DNA of 64,000 nt, from contig NZ_CP084742.1 of the NCBI RefSeq assembly GCF_020520285.1, positions 2,666,001 to 2,730,000 of the forward strand, written 5' to 3'. The position numbers and the translations under genes are program-made. This document shows positions 8,865 to 19,296 of the stretch, piece by piece; the stretch's first letter is position 1, and each line of letters opens with the position of its first letter. Under the pieces are notes generated by a model, which saw only the letters and a program-made list of their open reading frames with translations, was not told the DNA's origin and ran no database searches. Source of the DNA: Pseudomonas sp. L5B5. Lineage in GTDB: Bacteria > Pseudomonadota > Gammaproteobacteria > Pseudomonadales > Pseudomonadaceae.

Positions 8865-9749
8865 TCAGCGCTTGCGCTGGGTCCAGGCCACTGCCAGGCC
8901 GCTGAGGCAGATCACCGCGATGCCCACCAGGCCGTAGCTGTCCGGGGTATGACCGAAGATCAGGTAGCCGTACATGCCGGCAAACAGGATCTGCCCATAA
9001 CTGAAAGGCGCCAGCATGGCCGGGGCGGCATGGCGGAACGCCTGGGTCAGCAGCAGGTGGCCAAACATGCCGCAAGCGCCCAGGCCGATCATGAACAGGC
9101 CATGGACCAGGCTCGGAGTGCTCCAGAAAAACGGCAACAGCGCGCTCATGATCAGGCTGTTGATGATCCCGATGAGGAAGTTGCTGGTGGTCGGGCTATC
9201 GACACCGCTGAGCTTGCGGGTCAGCAACTGATAGAAACCGAAGCACAGCGCCGACCCCAGGGGCAAGAGAATGGCCGGGGTGAACAGCGATCCACCGGGA
9301 CGTACCACGATCAGTACCCCGACGAACCCGACCAGCACCGCCAACCATTGGGCACGGCTGACACGCTCCCCCAGGAACGGGACGGACAAGGCAGTGACCA
9401 GCAGCGGCGCCAGGAAGTTGACCGCGGTGGCTTCGGCCAGGGGGATATAGCGCAGGCCGGTGGTGAACAGCAGGCTGGTGCCGATCATGCACAGGGCCCG
9501 GAGCAATTGCAGGCCGGGACGCTTGGTCCGTACCACTGCGGAAAATCCGCTGCGCGGTACGAACACCACCAGCATCAGCAGGGTGTGCACCACATAGCGT
9601 GCCCAGACCACCATCACGATCGGGTAGAAGGCCGAGAGGTACTTGGAGAGTGTGTCGTGGCTGGCAAAGAGCAGGACCGCCAGGCAGATCAGGACGATGC
9701 CCTTCAGGGGATGGTCCGCACCGCCGAAGGGTGAAGGGCTCACACTCAT
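8865..9749 (-). CDS. DMT superfamily (EamA) transporter
   Basis: A 294-aa inner-membrane protein with ten predicted hydrophobic helices and the two-fold EamA repeat: LLFASHDTLSKYLSAFYP in the first half and LPLGSALCFGFYQLLTRKLSG at the start of the second. Members of this family export small metabolites or amino acids. There is no associated gene that indicates a substrate. It is convergent with xenB. The 164 bp upstream towards ttgR contain no gene. Confidence 0.88.
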   Translation of the reverse strand: MSVSPSPFGGADHPLKGIVLICLAVLLFASHDTLSKYLSAFYPIVMVVWARYVVHTLLMLVVFVPRSGFSAVVRTKRPGLQLLRALCMIGTSLLFTTGLRYIPLAEATAVNFLAPLLVTALSVPFLGERVSRAQWLAVLVGFVGVLIVVRPGGSLFTPAILLPLGSALCFGFYQLLTRKLSGVDSPTTSNFLIGIINSLIMSALLPFFWSTPSLVHGLFMIGLGACGMFGHLLLTQAFRHAAPAMLAPFSYGQILFAGMYGYLIFGHTPDSYGLVGIAVICLSGLAVAWTQRKR

Positions 9750-9913
9750 TCACATACCCGCAACAAATTGCCTACAAAATACATAGCTCGCTATCTGTCA
9801 AGACAGGGCCGGTCCGGTATATAAAAGCACCCCGTCGTGACCCAGCGGTCCAGGAGGCCAAAGGCATCTTGCCGCAGATCTTGACACAAGCGGATTCAAT
9901 TACGCATTTTGTC

Positions 9914-10546
9914 TTAATGACGAAGGTTCGGGCTCAGGCGCAACATGTCCAGTCCGATATCGACCCAGCGCTGCGCCTCGGTATGCAGGACAAAACTTTC
10001 CGGGTCCAGCAACCACTGGTAGAGAAGCCCATCGACAAAGGCCCGCATGCTGATAGCTGCCCGCCTAGTATCGAGATTGGCGGGCAGTTGCCCACGATTC
10101 ACCGCGTTGCTCAATGTCAGCTCGATATGCAGGTTGCACTCCAGGCTGGCGGCGCGACGCTGACGACGCAGATCGCACATCTCATCGGTGAACTCGCACT
10201 TATGGAACAGAATTTCATTGATGCGTCGGGTTTTCGGGTCCAGGGCAACTTGATGAAACAAGTGAACGAGCAGTTTGCGCGTCCAGCCCAAGGGGTCCAC
10301 TTCATCTACATCTTCGCTGGCAGCCGCCATCTCTCCCAGGGGTTCGCGCAGACTGTCGAGCATGGCCTGCACCAGGTCGGCCTTGTTGCTGAAGTGCCAG
10401 TAGATCGCCCCACGCGTGACTCCCGCCAGCGTCGCGATGTCGGCCAGGGTGGTCCGCGCCACGCCACGCTCGTAAAAGGCCTTTTCGGCCGCCTCGAGTA
10501 TCTGGGCGCGGGTTTCTTGAGCTTCCTCTTTGGTACGACGGACCAT
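9914..10546 (-). CDS. ttgR: TetR-family repressor of the RND pump (TtgR/EmhR)
   Basis: A 210-aa TetR-family repressor. The N-terminal helix-turn-helix ([18 protein letters not shown]) and the rest of the protein match the TtgR/EmhR/ArpR group that senses flavonoids, antibiotics and solvents. I chose ATG 10546, which gives [17 protein letters not shown] and the family length of 210 aa; the extra 23 codons upstream read into the promoter. It is divergent from ttgABC and the intergenic region carries the known TtgR-type operator. Confidence 0.93.
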   Translation of the reverse strand: MVRRTKEEAQETRAQILEAAEKAFYERGVARTTLADIATLAGVTRGAIYWHFSNKADLVQAMLDSLREPLGEMAAASEDVDEVDPLGWTRKLLVHLFHQVALDPKTRRINEILFHKCEFTDEMCDLRRQRRAASLECNLHIELTLSNAVNRGQLPANLDTRRAAISMRAFVDGLLYQWLLDPESFVLHTEAQRWVDIGLDMLRLSPNLRH

Positions 10547-10690
10547 GGCAGTACAACCTCGATCAGGATCTTTCAGCGATGCGCAAAGACCTTCTGAATA
10601 AATATGGAACGACATCTCGAGTGCCGTTTACCCGACCTACAATTCAACACTTGCGGGAGCTTTTGTAACCGGATGGGTACGCCACCAAGG

Positions 10691-10722
10691 TATTTACAAA
10701 CAGCCATGTACGTAAGTATATT
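10691..10722. promoter_or_regulatory. TtgR/EmhR operator
   Basis: TATTTACAAACAGCCATG followed by TACGTAAGTATATTCC. This nearly repeats the described Pseudomonas putida TtgR operator (TTACAAACAACCATGAATG-type core with GTAAG on the right). It lies between the divergent ttgR and ttgA starts, so one site probably controls both. Confidence 0.85.
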
Positions 10723-10811
10723 CCTTAGCAAGCTACTTATCCACTCAGCCAATTCTTTTTACCCTTCCACTTTTCTTGTACGCATCTCGCGTGCCTGACC
10801 CGAGGATCTTC

Positions 10812-11969
10812 ATGCAACTCAAGCCAGCTGTTACCGCTCTGGTCACTGCCGTCGCCCTGGCATCGCTGCTCAGCGGATGTAAAAAGGAAGAGGCGGCGCC
10901 CGCCCCTCAAGCCCCTCAGGTCGGCGTCGTTACCCTGCAACCACAAGCCTTTACCTTGACTTCAGAACTCCCGGGCCGGACCACCGCGTTCCGCATCGCC
11001 GAAGTTCGCCCGCAGGTAAACGGGATCATCCTCAAGCGCCTGTTCAAGGAAGGTGGAGATGTGAAGGAAGGGCAGCAGCTTTATCAGATCGACCCGTCGA
11101 TCTATGAAGCCACGCTCAAGAGCGCCGAGGCGAACCTGCAATCGACCCGGTCGATCTCCGATCGCTACAAGCAACTGGTCAACGAACAGGCCGTAAGCCG
11201 CCAGGAATACGACACCGCCGTGGCCAACCGCCTGCAATCCGAGGCATCGCTGCAAAACGCCCAGATCAATCTGCGCTACACCAAGGTGCTGTCACCGCTG
11301 ACTGGCCGCATCGGCCGTTCCTCGGTAACCGAAGGCGCCCTAGTGAGCAATGGTCAAGCCACTGCCATGGCGGTGATCCAGCAGCTGGACCCGATCTACG
11401 TCGACGTCACCCAGTCCTCCGTGGAATTGCTGGAGCTGCGCCGCGAGCTGGATAGCGGTCGCCTGCAGAAAGTTGGCGACAATGCCGCCAAGGTCAAGCT
11501 GACCCTGGAAGACGGCAGCCAGTACAAGCTCGACGGCAAGCTGGAGTTCTCCGAAGTCTCGGTGGACGAAACCACCGGCTCGGTGACGCTGCGCGCCGTG
11601 TTCCCGAACCCCGATCACACCCTGCTGCCGGGCATGTTCGTCCACGCCCAGCTGCAGGCCGGGGTGAACAGCGCCGCGATCCTGGCGCCACAGCAAGGCG
11701 TGACCCGCGACCTCAAAGGTACTCCGACCGCCCTGGTGGTTGGCCCGGATAACAAGGTCGAACTGCGCCAGCTCAAGGCCAGTCGTACGGTCGGCAACCA
11801 GTGGCTGGTGGACGATGGCCTGAAAGCCGGCGACCGTCTGATCACCGAAGGCCTGCAATTCGTCAAGCCGGGCATTGAAGTCAAGGCCAGCGAGGCGACC
11901 AACGTTCCAGCGAAAAACCCGGCCCCTGCACAGGCAACTGACAAAGCTGCAGGCGGCAAAGGGGAGTAA
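10812..11969 (+). CDS. ttgA: RND efflux periplasmic adaptor lipoprotein (TtgA/EmhA/MexA type)
   Basis: A 385-aa membrane fusion protein linking the inner-membrane pump to the outer-membrane channel. It has a lipoprotein signal ending LLSGC with the lipidated cysteine at residue 23, a split lipoyl/barrel-sandwich domain (RTTAFRIAEVRPQVNGIILK), a helical hairpin (about residues 95-150), and beta-barrel and membrane-proximal domains. The ATG at 10812 follows the GAGGATCTTC region; the longer frame upstream is not needed. It is 3 bp from ttgB. The same pump is called emhABC in P. fluorescens and mexAB-oprM in P. aeruginosa. Confidence 0.94.
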   Translation: MQLKPAVTALVTAVALASLLSGCKKEEAAPAPQAPQVGVVTLQPQAFTLTSELPGRTTAFRIAEVRPQVNGIILKRLFKEGGDVKEGQQLYQIDPSIYEATLKSAEANLQSTRSISDRYKQLVNEQAVSRQEYDTAVANRLQSEASLQNAQINLRYTKVLSPLTGRIGRSSVTEGALVSNGQATAMAVIQQLDPIYVDVTQSSVELLELRRELDSGRLQKVGDNAAKVKLTLEDGSQYKLDGKLEFSEVSVDETTGSVTLRAVFPNPDHTLLPGMFVHAQLQAGVNSAAILAPQQGVTRDLKGTPTALVVGPDNKVELRQLKASRTVGNQWLVDDGLKAGDRLITEGLQFVKPGIEVKASEATNVPAKNPAPAQATDKAAGGKGE

Positions 11970-11972
11970 ACC

Positions 11973-14900
11973 ATGTCGAAATTTTTTATCGACCGTCCGA
12001 TCTTCGCCTGGGTAATCGCCCTGGTGATCATGCTGGTCGGGGCTCTATCGATCCTCAAATTGCCGATCAACCAGTACCCGAGCATCGCCCCACCGGCGAT
12101 CGCCATCTCCGTGACCTACCCAGGTGCTTCCGCACAGACCGTGCAGGACACCGTGGTCCAGGTGATCGAGCAACAGCTCAACGGTATCGACAACCTGCGT
12201 TATGTGTCCTCGGAAAGTAACTCCGACGGCAGCATGACTATCACTGCGACCTTCGAGCAGGGCACCAACTCGGACACCGCGCAGGTCCAGGTGCAGAACA
12301 AACTCAACCTGGCCACCCCGCTGCTGCCTCAAGAGGTGCAGCAACAGGGTATTCGCGTGACCAAGGCCGTGAAGAACTTCCTGCTGGTGATCGGCGTGGT
12401 ATCCGAGGACGGCAGCATGTCCAAGGACGACCTGTCGAACTACATCGTGTCGAACATGCAAGACCCGATCTCGCGGACCGCGGGTGTCGGTGACTTCCAG
12501 GTGTTCGGTGCCCAGTACGCCATGCGCATCTGGCTCGACCCGGCCAAGCTCAACAACTTCAACCTGACCCCGGTGGACGTGAAGACCGCGGTTGCCGCGC
12601 AGAACGTCCAGGTATCGTCCGGCCAGCTCGGCGGCCTGCCTGCCCTGCCCGGCCAGCAGCTCAACGCCACCATCATCGGCAAGACCCGCCTGCAGACTGC
12701 CGAGCAGTTCAAGGCGATCCTGCTGAAGGTCAACAAGGACGGCTCGCAGGTGCGCCTGGGTGACGTCGCGGACGTGGCGCTTGGCGGCGAGAACTACGCC
12801 ATCAGCGCCCAGTTCAACGGCAGCCCGGCTTCCGGTCTGGCGGTGAAGCTGGCCAACGGCGCCAACGCCCTGGACACCGCCAAGGCGCTGCGCAAGACCA
12901 TCAGCGACCTGGAGCCCTTCTTCCCGCAGGGCATGAAGGTCGTGTTCCCCTATGACACCACCCCAGTGGTGACCGAATCCATCAAGGGCGTGGTTGAAAC
13001 CCTGGTGGAAGCGATCGTCCTGGTGTTCCTGGTGATGTTCCTGTTCCTGCAGAACTTCCGCGCCACGGTGATCACCACCATGACGGTGCCGGTGGTATTG
13101 CTGGGGACCTTCGGCATCCTCGCGGCGGCCGGGTTCAGCATCAACACCCTGACCATGTTCGGCATGGTACTGGCCATCGGATTGCTGGTGGACGACGCCA
13201 TCGTTGTGGTGGAGAACGTCGAGCGGGTGATGCACGAGGAAGGGCTGTCGCCCAAGGAAGCCACGAAGAAGTCCATGGGCCAGATCCAGGGAGCCCTGGT
13301 GGGGATCGCCCTGGTACTGTCCGCGGTACTGCTGCCGATGGCCTTCTTCAGCGGCTCCACGGGCGTGATCTACAAGCAGTTCTCGATCACCGTGGTTTCG
13401 GCCATGGCCCTGTCGGTACTGGTGGCCCTGATCTTTACCCCGGCCCTGTGCGCCACCATGCTCAAGGCCGTGCAGCAAGGCGAGCACGCCGCCGAGAAGC
13501 GTGGTTTCTTCGGCTGGTTCAACCGCACCTTCGATCGCAGCGTGAAAAGCTACGAGCGCGGCGTCGGCAACATGCTGCGCCACAAGATCCCGTACCTGCT
13601 GGCCTATGCGCTGATCGTCGTGGGCATGATCTGGCTGTTCACCCGCATCCCGACCGCGTTCCTGCCGGAAGAAGACCAGGGCGTACTGTTCGCCCAGGTA
13701 CAGACTCCAGCCGGTTCCAGTGCCGAACGGACCCAGGTGGTGGTGGACGAGATGCGCACCTACCTGCTGGACAAGGAAAAGGACACCGTGGCTTCGGTGT
13801 TCACCGTGAACGGCTTCAACTTCGCCGGTCGCGGCCAGAGCTCGGGCATGGCCTTCATCATGCTCAAGCCCTGGGACGAGCGCTCCACGGAAAACAGCGT
13901 GTTCAACCTGGCGAACCGCGCCCAGCAGCATTTCTTCAGCTTCCGCGATGCGATGGTGTTCGCCTTCGCCCCTCCGGCGGTACTGGAGCTGGGTAACGCC
14001 ACCGGTTTCGACGTGTTCCTCCAGGACCGCGCCGGTATCGGTCACGAGAAACTCATGGCGGCCCGCAACCAGTTCCTCGGCATGGCGGCCCAGAGCAAGG
14101 TGCTGTCCCAGGTGCGTCCGAACGGCCTGAACGATGAACCGCAGTACCAGTTGACCATCGATGACGAGCGCGCCAGTGCCCTGGGCGTGACCCTCACCGA
14201 CATCAACAACACCCTGTCGATCGCCCTGGGCAGTAGCTATGTCAACGACTTCATCGACCGTGGTCGGGTGAAGAAGGTGTACATCCAGGGCCAGGCCGGT
14301 GCGCGCATGAGCCCCGAAGACCTGAAGAAATGGTACGTACGCAACAGTGCCGGGACCATGGTGCCGTTCTCTTCCTTCGCCAAGGGCGAATGGATCTACG
14401 GTTCGCCGAAACTGGCCCGCTACAACGGCGTGGAAGCCATGGAAGTCCTCGGTGCCCCGGCCCCTGGCTACAGTACCGGTGAGGCCATGGCGGAAGTCGA
14501 AGCCATTGCCGCCAAGCTGCCACCGGGTGTCGGTATCTCCTGGACCGGACTGTCCTATGAGGAACGTCTGTCGGGCTCCCAGGCACCTGCGCTGTATGCC
14601 TTGTCCCTGCTGATGGTGTTCCTGTGTCTGGCGGCGCTGTATGAAAGCTGGTCGATTCCGATCGCGGTCATGCTGGTCGTGCCCCTGGGGATCATCGGTG
14701 CCCTGATGGCCACCAGCCTGCGCGGCCTGTCCAACGACGTGTACTTCCAGGTGGGGCTGTTGGTGACTATCGGCCTGGCGGCGAAGAACGCCATCCTGAT
14801 CGTCGAGTTCGCCAAGGAACTGCACGAACAGGGTCGCTCCCTGGTGGATGCTGCGGTGGAAGCCTGCCGCATGCGCCTGCGGCCGATCATCATGACCTCC

Positions 14901-15119
14901 CTGGCCTTCGTCCTCGGGGTCGTGCCACTGGCCATCTCCACCGGCGCCGGCTCGGGCAGCCAGCATGCGATCGGTACCGGCGTGATTGGCGGTATGCTAA
15001 CCGCGACGATCCTGGCGATCTTCTGGGTCCCGCTATTCTTCGTCGTCGTATCGTCCATGGGCCGCAGGAAAGCGGACCAATCAGAAACCACTGCACCTTC
15101 TAATGAGGCTGGCCAATGA
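11973..15119 (+). CDS. ttgB: RND multidrug efflux pump inner-membrane transporter (TtgB/EmhB/MexB type)
   Basis: A 1048-aa HAE1-family proton/drug antiporter of full length. The start [19 protein letters not shown] is the family signature. The TM4 proton-relay aspartates are in [18 protein letters not shown], and the TM10 lysine is in [17 protein letters not shown]. Two large periplasmic loops between TM1-TM2 and TM7-TM8 form the drug-binding porter domain. It lies in an operon with ttgA and ttgC and is expected to export antibiotics, aromatic hydrocarbons and solvents. Confidence 0.95.
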   Translation: MSKFFIDRPIFAWVIALVIMLVGALSILKLPINQYPSIAPPAIAISVTYPGASAQTVQDTVVQVIEQQLNGIDNLRYVSSESNSDGSMTITATFEQGTNSDTAQVQVQNKLNLATPLLPQEVQQQGIRVTKAVKNFLLVIGVVSEDGSMSKDDLSNYIVSNMQDPISRTAGVGDFQVFGAQYAMRIWLDPAKLNNFNLTPVDVKTAVAAQNVQVSSGQLGGLPALPGQQLNATIIGKTRLQTAEQFKAILLKVNKDGSQVRLGDVADVALGGENYAISAQFNGSPASGLAVKLANGANALDTAKALRKTISDLEPFFPQGMKVVFPYDTTPVVTESIKGVVETLVEAIVLVFLVMFLFLQNFRATVITTMTVPVVLLGTFGILAAAGFSINTLTMFGMVLAIGLLVDDAIVVVENVERVMHEEGLSPKEATKKSMGQIQGALVGIALVLSAVLLPMAFFSGSTGVIYKQFSITVVSAMALSVLVALIFTPALCATMLKAVQQGEHAAEKRGFFGWFNRTFDRSVKSYERGVGNMLRHKIPYLLAYALIVVGMIWLFTRIPTAFLPEEDQGVLFAQVQTPAGSSAERTQVVVDEMRTYLLDKEKDTVASVFTVNGFNFAGRGQSSGMAFIMLKPWDERSTENSVFNLANRAQQHFFSFRDAMVFAFAPPAVLELGNATGFDVFLQDRAGIGHEKLMAARNQFLGMAAQSKVLSQVRPNGLNDEPQYQLTIDDERASALGVTLTDINNTLSIALGSSYVNDFIDRGRVKKVYIQGQAGARMSPEDLKKWYVRNSAGTMVPFSSFAKGEWIYGSPKLARYNGVEAMEVLGAPAPGYSTGEAMAEVEAIAAKLPPGVGISWTGLSYEERLSGSQAPALYALSLLMVFLCLAALYESWSIPIAVMLVVPLGIIGALMATSLRGLSNDVYFQVGLLVTIGLAAKNAILIVEFAKELHEQGRSLVDAAVEACRMRLRPIIMTSLAFVLGVVPLAISTGAGSGSQHAIGTGVIGGMLTATILAIFWVPLFFVVVSSMGRRKADQSETTAPSNEAGQ

Positions 15120-16579
15120 GCAAGTCGCTACTCTCCCTGGCAATCACCGCCATCGCGCTAAGTGGTTGCTCGCTGATACCGGATTATCAGCGCCCGGAAG
15201 CGCCGGTGGCGGCGCAATTCCCCCAAGGCCCCGCCTATTCACCACAGGAGGCCGCCAACGTGGCGGCCGCCGAACAAGGCTGGCGGCAGTTCTTCCATGA
15301 CCCTGCGCTGCAGCAGCTGATCCAGGTTTCCCTGGAAAACAACCGCGATCTCAAGGTCGCGGCGCTGAACATCGACGCCTATGCCGCGCAGTACCAGATC
15401 CAGCGGGCTGACCTGTTCCCCGCGATATCGGCCAACCTCAACAGCCAGCGCCAACGCACGCCGGCCCGGGTAAACGGGACCGGGGATGACCGGATCACCG
15501 GCCAGCACTCGGCCACCGTGGGCATCAGCTCTTATGAACTGGACCTGTTCGGTCGCGTTCGCAGTCTGAGCGAGCAAGCCCTGCAGACGTACTTCTCCAC
15601 TGAAGAGGCGCGTCGCAGCACCCAGATCAGCCTGGTGGCCAGCGTGGCCAATGCCTACATCACCTGGCAGGCCGACAAGGAACTGCTGAAGCTGACCCAG
15701 GAAACCCTGGCGACCTACGAAGAAAGCTACCGCCTGACGTCCCGCAGCAACGAGGTCGGGGTCGCCTCGGCCCTGGACCTGAGCCAGTCGCGCACCTCCG
15801 TGGAAAACGCCCGGGTACAACTGGCGCGCTACACCCGCCAGGTGGCCCAGGATGAGAACAGCCTGACCCTGCTGCTGGGCACCGCGATCCCGGCCAATCT
15901 GCCAGCGGCCCAGCCGCTGTCGGCCGACCTGCTGAGCGAACTGCCTTCCGGCCTGCCGTCGGAGCTGCTGCAACGGCGTCCGGACATCCTCGAGGCCGAG
16001 TACAAGCTCAAGGCAGCCAATGCCAATATCGGCGCGGCGCGGGCGGCATTCTTCCCGCGCATCAGCCTGACGGCCAACGCCGGCAGCCTGAGCCCGGATC
16101 TCTCCGGCCTGTTCAAGGGCGGCTCGGGCACCTGGCTGTTCCAGCCGCAGATCAACCTGCCGATCTTCAACGCCGGCAGCCTGCGCGCCAGCCTGGACTA
16201 CTCGAAAATCCAGAAAGACATCACCGTCGCGCAGTACGAGAAATCCATCCAGACCGCCTTCCAGGAAGTCTCCGATGGCCTTGCCTCACGCCAGACCTAC
16301 AACCAACAGTTGCAGGCCCAGCGTGATTTCGTCAGCGCCAACCAGGACTACTACCGTCTGGCCGAGCGCCGCTACCGCATCGGGGTCGACAGCAACCTGA
16401 CCTTCCTCGATGCCCAGCGGTCGCTGTTCAGTGCCCAGCAAGCGCTGATTACCGATCGCCTGTCGCAGCTGACCAGTGAGGTCAACCTGTACAAGGCACT
16501 CGGCGGCGGCTGGAACGAGCAGACCGCGAAGAACGAAGCGACGGCGGAAAAGAAAGCCCCCGAACTGCACCTGTTCTGA
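15116..16579 (+). CDS. ttgC: outer-membrane efflux channel lipoprotein (TtgC/EmhC/OprM type)
   Basis: A 487-aa TolC-family outer-membrane factor with a lipoprotein signal (ALSGC, cysteine 18) followed by [14 protein letters not shown]. The two internal OEP repeats are visible as similar helix-rich halves, the second containing [19 protein letters not shown] and [19 protein letters not shown]. The ATG overlaps the ttgB stop as ATGA. An intrinsic terminator follows. The three genes form a complete tripartite pump. Confidence 0.94.
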   Translation: MSKSLLSLAITAIALSGCSLIPDYQRPEAPVAAQFPQGPAYSPQEAANVAAAEQGWRQFFHDPALQQLIQVSLENNRDLKVAALNIDAYAAQYQIQRADLFPAISANLNSQRQRTPARVNGTGDDRITGQHSATVGISSYELDLFGRVRSLSEQALQTYFSTEEARRSTQISLVASVANAYITWQADKELLKLTQETLATYEESYRLTSRSNEVGVASALDLSQSRTSVENARVQLARYTRQVAQDENSLTLLLGTAIPANLPAAQPLSADLLSELPSGLPSELLQRRPDILEAEYKLKAANANIGAARAAFFPRISLTANAGSLSPDLSGLFKGGSGTWLFQPQINLPIFNAGSLRASLDYSKIQKDITVAQYEKSIQTAFQEVSDGLASRQTYNQQLQAQRDFVSANQDYYRLAERRYRIGVDSNLTFLDAQRSLFSAQQALITDRLSQLTSEVNLYKALGGGWNEQTAKNEATAEKKAPELHLF

Positions 16580-16597
16580 AGCGTGACCTGGCTGCAT

Positions 16598-16625
16598 GAA
16601 AAACCCACCTGACGGTGGGTTTTTC
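16598..16625. terminator. intrinsic terminator after ttgC / pcaC
   Basis: AAAAACCCACC-TGAC-GGTGGGTTTTT, with A and T runs on both sides, between convergent ttgC and pcaC, so probably bidirectional. Confidence 0.88.
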
Positions 16626-16665
16626 GTTTGTAGCGCACGACCAGAATCGACCTAGCCGCCTTCGC

Positions 16666-17064
16666 CTAAGGCGCCTGGCGTGACTCGACTCCCAGTTCAT
16701 CCCACACCGACTCGGCCAGGTGGAAAGTGGCATTGGCCGCAGGGATCCCACAGTAGATCGCGCTCTGCATGATCACCTCCTTGATTTCGCCACGGCTCAC
16801 GCCGTTGTTGGCCGCCGCGCGCAGATGCAGCTTGAGCTCCTCGTTGCGGTTCATCCCAATCAGCATGGCGATGGTGATCAGGCTGCGGGTATGGCGGGAC
16901 AGGCCCGGACGGGTCCAGATATCCCCCCAGGCATGACGAGTGATCATGTCCTGGAACTCCGAGTTGAACTCGTTCAGGGCCGCCAGGCTGCGCTCGACAT
17001 GGGCCTCGCCCAGCACCGCGCGGCGAACCTGCAGGCCCTCGGCATAACGTTGTTTTTCGTCCAC
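16666..17064 (-). CDS. pcaC: 4-carboxymuconolactone decarboxylase PcaC
   Basis: A 132-aa carboxymuconolactone decarboxylase that converts gamma-carboxymuconolactone to 3-oxoadipate enol-lactone in the protocatechuate branch. The core reads HAWGDIWTRPGLSRHTRSL and LRAAANNGVSRGEIKEVI, with the AhpD-like helices. I chose the GTG at 17064 because an AAGGAG ribosome site lies 8 nt upstream and it gives the normal length; the reading frame further upstream overlaps pcaD. Last gene of the pca operon. Confidence 0.92.
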   Translation of the reverse strand: MDEKQRYAEGLQVRRAVLGEAHVERSLAALNEFNSEFQDMITRHAWGDIWTRPGLSRHTRSLITIAMLIGMNRNEELKLHLRAAANNGVSRGEIKEVIMQSAIYCGIPAANATFHLAESVWDELGVESRQAP

Positions 17065-17086
17065 GAATGGCTCCTTGAATCGACTC

Positions 17087-17875
17087 TCAGGCCAGCAGGA
17101 AGTCCACGACCCGAGCGCTGAAGGCATCGCCGGCCTGGACATTGGACAAATGCGCGGCATAGAACTCGGCATACTCCGCGCCCGCCACCTGCTGCTGGAT
17201 GAAGTGCCCGCCGGACGGTGGTGTCACGGCGTCTTCAGTGCCGGCAATCACCAGGGTCGGCACCTTGATCGCCCCCAGCTGTTCACGAAAATCCGCATCC
17301 CGCACCGCCGCGCAGTTGGCCGCATAGCCTTGCGGCGGGGTGGCCGCGAGCATGTCGGTGATCTGCTTGGCCTGGTCAGGGTGAGCTTCGGCAAAATCGC
17401 TGGTGAACCAGCGGGCGATGGAGGCATCGCGCAGCGCCACCATGGCAGCCTGGCCGTCACGTAGCACGGTCTCGATCCGCGGGTTCCATACGGACGGGTC
17501 GCCGATTTTCGCCGCGGTGTTGCACACCACCAGCTTGCCCAGGCGCTCGCCGGCATGAATCCCCAGCCACTGCCCGATCAGCCCGCCCATGGACAAGCCG
17601 CAGAAATGTGCACGCTGGATATCCAGGGTATCCAGCAGCGCCAGTACATCACGTCCCAGTTGCTCGATGCTGTAGGGCCCCTCGGTGACCAGGGACTGGC
17701 CATGGCCGCGAGTGTCCATGCGCAGCACCTGCAAGTGCTGGCTGAAGACCGGCATCTGCTTGTCCCACATGTGCAGGTTGGTGCCCAGGGAGTTGGACAG
17801 TACCAGCACCGGCGCCTGCGCCGGCCCCTCCAGTTGATAGTGCAGTTCGCCCCCGGCGAGTTTCACGAATCCCAC
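17087..17875 (-). CDS. pcaD: 3-oxoadipate enol-lactonase PcaD
   Basis: A 262-aa alpha/beta hydrolase that opens beta-ketoadipate enol-lactone to beta-ketoadipate. The nucleophile elbow is GLSMGG, the acid aspartate lies in GTEDAVTPP, and the catalytic histidine is near the C-terminus (AAHLSNVQ). The gene is placed 11 bp after pcaB and 22 bp before the pcaC start, consistent with a single transcript. The enzyme is cytoplasmic. Confidence 0.93.
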   Translation of the reverse strand: MGFVKLAGGELHYQLEGPAQAPVLVLSNSLGTNLHMWDKQMPVFSQHLQVLRMDTRGHGQSLVTEGPYSIEQLGRDVLALLDTLDIQRAHFCGLSMGGLIGQWLGIHAGERLGKLVVCNTAAKIGDPSVWNPRIETVLRDGQAAMVALRDASIARWFTSDFAEAHPDQAKQITDMLAATPPQGYAANCAAVRDADFREQLGAIKVPTLVIAGTEDAVTPPSGGHFIQQQVAGAEYAEFYAAHLSNVQAGDAFSARVVDFLLA

Positions 17876-17886
17876 GGCAATCTCCT

Positions 17887-19251
17887 TCAGGCCTTCAAGG
17901 CAAAATGTTCAGCCACGGCACGCTCGACCCAGGCCTGCGCCTGGCCCAGGTAATGCGCCGGGTCCAGCAGACGATCCAGTTCGGTCGCCGACAGCTCGGC
18001 ATTGACCTGTGCATCGTCGCCCAATACTTCACGCAAATGACGTTGCTCGGCCACCGCGCGCTTGCAGCATTGCTCCAGCAGGTGGTGGGCCGTTTCGCGC
18101 CCCAGGCGCTGGGCCAGAACCACGCTCACCGCCTCGGCCAGCACCAGCCCCTGAGTCAGGTCGAGGTTGTGCGCCATGCGCTGTTCGTCCACCTCCAGGC
18201 CAGCAGCCAGCGCCAGCGCCTGCTGCAGGGCACCGGACACCAGGCAGCAGATCTGCGGCAGGGTTTCCCATTCGGCATGCCACAACCCCAGGCTGCGCTC
18301 GTGCTCCTGGGGCATGGCGGCGAACAGTGTCGCCAACAGGCCCGGCACCCGGGTCGCGGCGCTGATCAACACCGCTGCGCCCACCGGGTTGCGCTTGTGG
18401 GGCATGGTGGACGAGCCGCCCTTGCCTGCCGCCGCAGGTTCGAAAACCTCTGCGACCTCGGTCTGCATCAGCAGGCTGATATCCCGGCCCAGCTTGCCCA
18501 GGCTGCCAGCCAGCAAGCCCAGCATCGAGGCGAACTCCACCAGGCGATCGCGCTGGGTATGCCAGGGTTGCTCCGGCAGCTCCAGGCACAGCTCCTCGGC
18601 CAGGGCCCGGGCCACGGGCAACGCCTGTTCGCCCAGGGCCGCCAGGGTTCCGCTAGCCCCGCCGAACTGCAGCACCAGCAACCGCGGCTTGAGCTGTTGC
18701 AGGCGCTCGCGACTGCGGGTCACGGCTCCCAGCCAGCCGGCGATCTTCATGCCCAGGGTCACCGGAGTGGCATGTTGCAGCCAGGTCCGGCCCGCCAGGG
18801 GCAAGCCGCCATGACGCTGGGCCTGGGCGGCCAGGCGTTCGCCCAACCGTTGCAGGTCCTGCTCCAGCAGCAGCACGGCGCTGCGCAATTGCAATACCAG
18901 GCCGCTGTCCATCACATCCTGGCTGGTGGCACCCAGGTGCACATGACGCTCAGCCTCGGGGGCATTCCCGGCCACCTGCCTGCCCAGGGCCCTGACCAGG
19001 GGAATGGCCGGGTTGCCCGCCGTGACGATGGCCTCGCCCAACGCCTGCACGTCATACAGCCCGGCCTGGCACGCGGCCTCGATCGGGGCGACGGCGCTGG
19101 CCGGGATCAATCCGACCCGGGCTTCGGCCCGGGCCAGGGCCGCTTCGAAGTCGAGCATTGCCTGGATTCGCCCCTGGTCGCAGAACACGTCACGCATCGA
19201 CCGGGCAGTGAAATAGGCATCGAACAGCTGATTGCTCGCATCTAGGGTCAT
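17887..19251 (-). CDS. pcaB: 3-carboxy-cis,cis-muconate cycloisomerase PcaB
   Basis: A 454-aa member of the fumarase/aspartase superfamily that cyclises 3-carboxy-cis,cis-muconate to gamma-carboxymuconolactone. The superfamily signature GGSSTMPHKRNP is present in the middle, along with HLGATSQDVMDSG, which carries conserved active-site residues. Length is typical for the bacterial enzyme. It lies between pcaT and pcaD in the pca operon, with a 45-bp gap to pcaT. Confidence 0.94.
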   Translation of the reverse strand: MTLDASNQLFDAYFTARSMRDVFCDQGRIQAMLDFEAALARAEARVGLIPASAVAPIEAACQAGLYDVQALGEAIVTAGNPAIPLVRALGRQVAGNAPEAERHVHLGATSQDVMDSGLVLQLRSAVLLLEQDLQRLGERLAAQAQRHGGLPLAGRTWLQHATPVTLGMKIAGWLGAVTRSRERLQQLKPRLLVLQFGGASGTLAALGEQALPVARALAEELCLELPEQPWHTQRDRLVEFASMLGLLAGSLGKLGRDISLLMQTEVAEVFEPAAAGKGGSSTMPHKRNPVGAAVLISAATRVPGLLATLFAAMPQEHERSLGLWHAEWETLPQICCLVSGALQQALALAAGLEVDEQRMAHNLDLTQGLVLAEAVSVVLAQRLGRETAHHLLEQCCKRAVAEQRHLREVLGDDAQVNAELSATELDRLLDPAHYLGQAQAWVERAVAEHFALKA

Positions 19252-19296
19252 AAAGGGTCCTTGGCTGCCTGCCCTACCAGGGGGCAGGCTCGTGGG

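Noticed and set aside
10604..10798. 64-codon open frame across the ttgR-ttgA promoter
   Set aside because: It covers the TtgR operator and promoter; no ribosome site and no known relative.
12045..14966. A 973-codon open frame antisense to ttgB
   Set aside because: It is a mirror of high GC codon use in ttgB; its translation is His/Gln/Gly-rich without recognisable domains, and the plus strand holds a complete RND pump gene.
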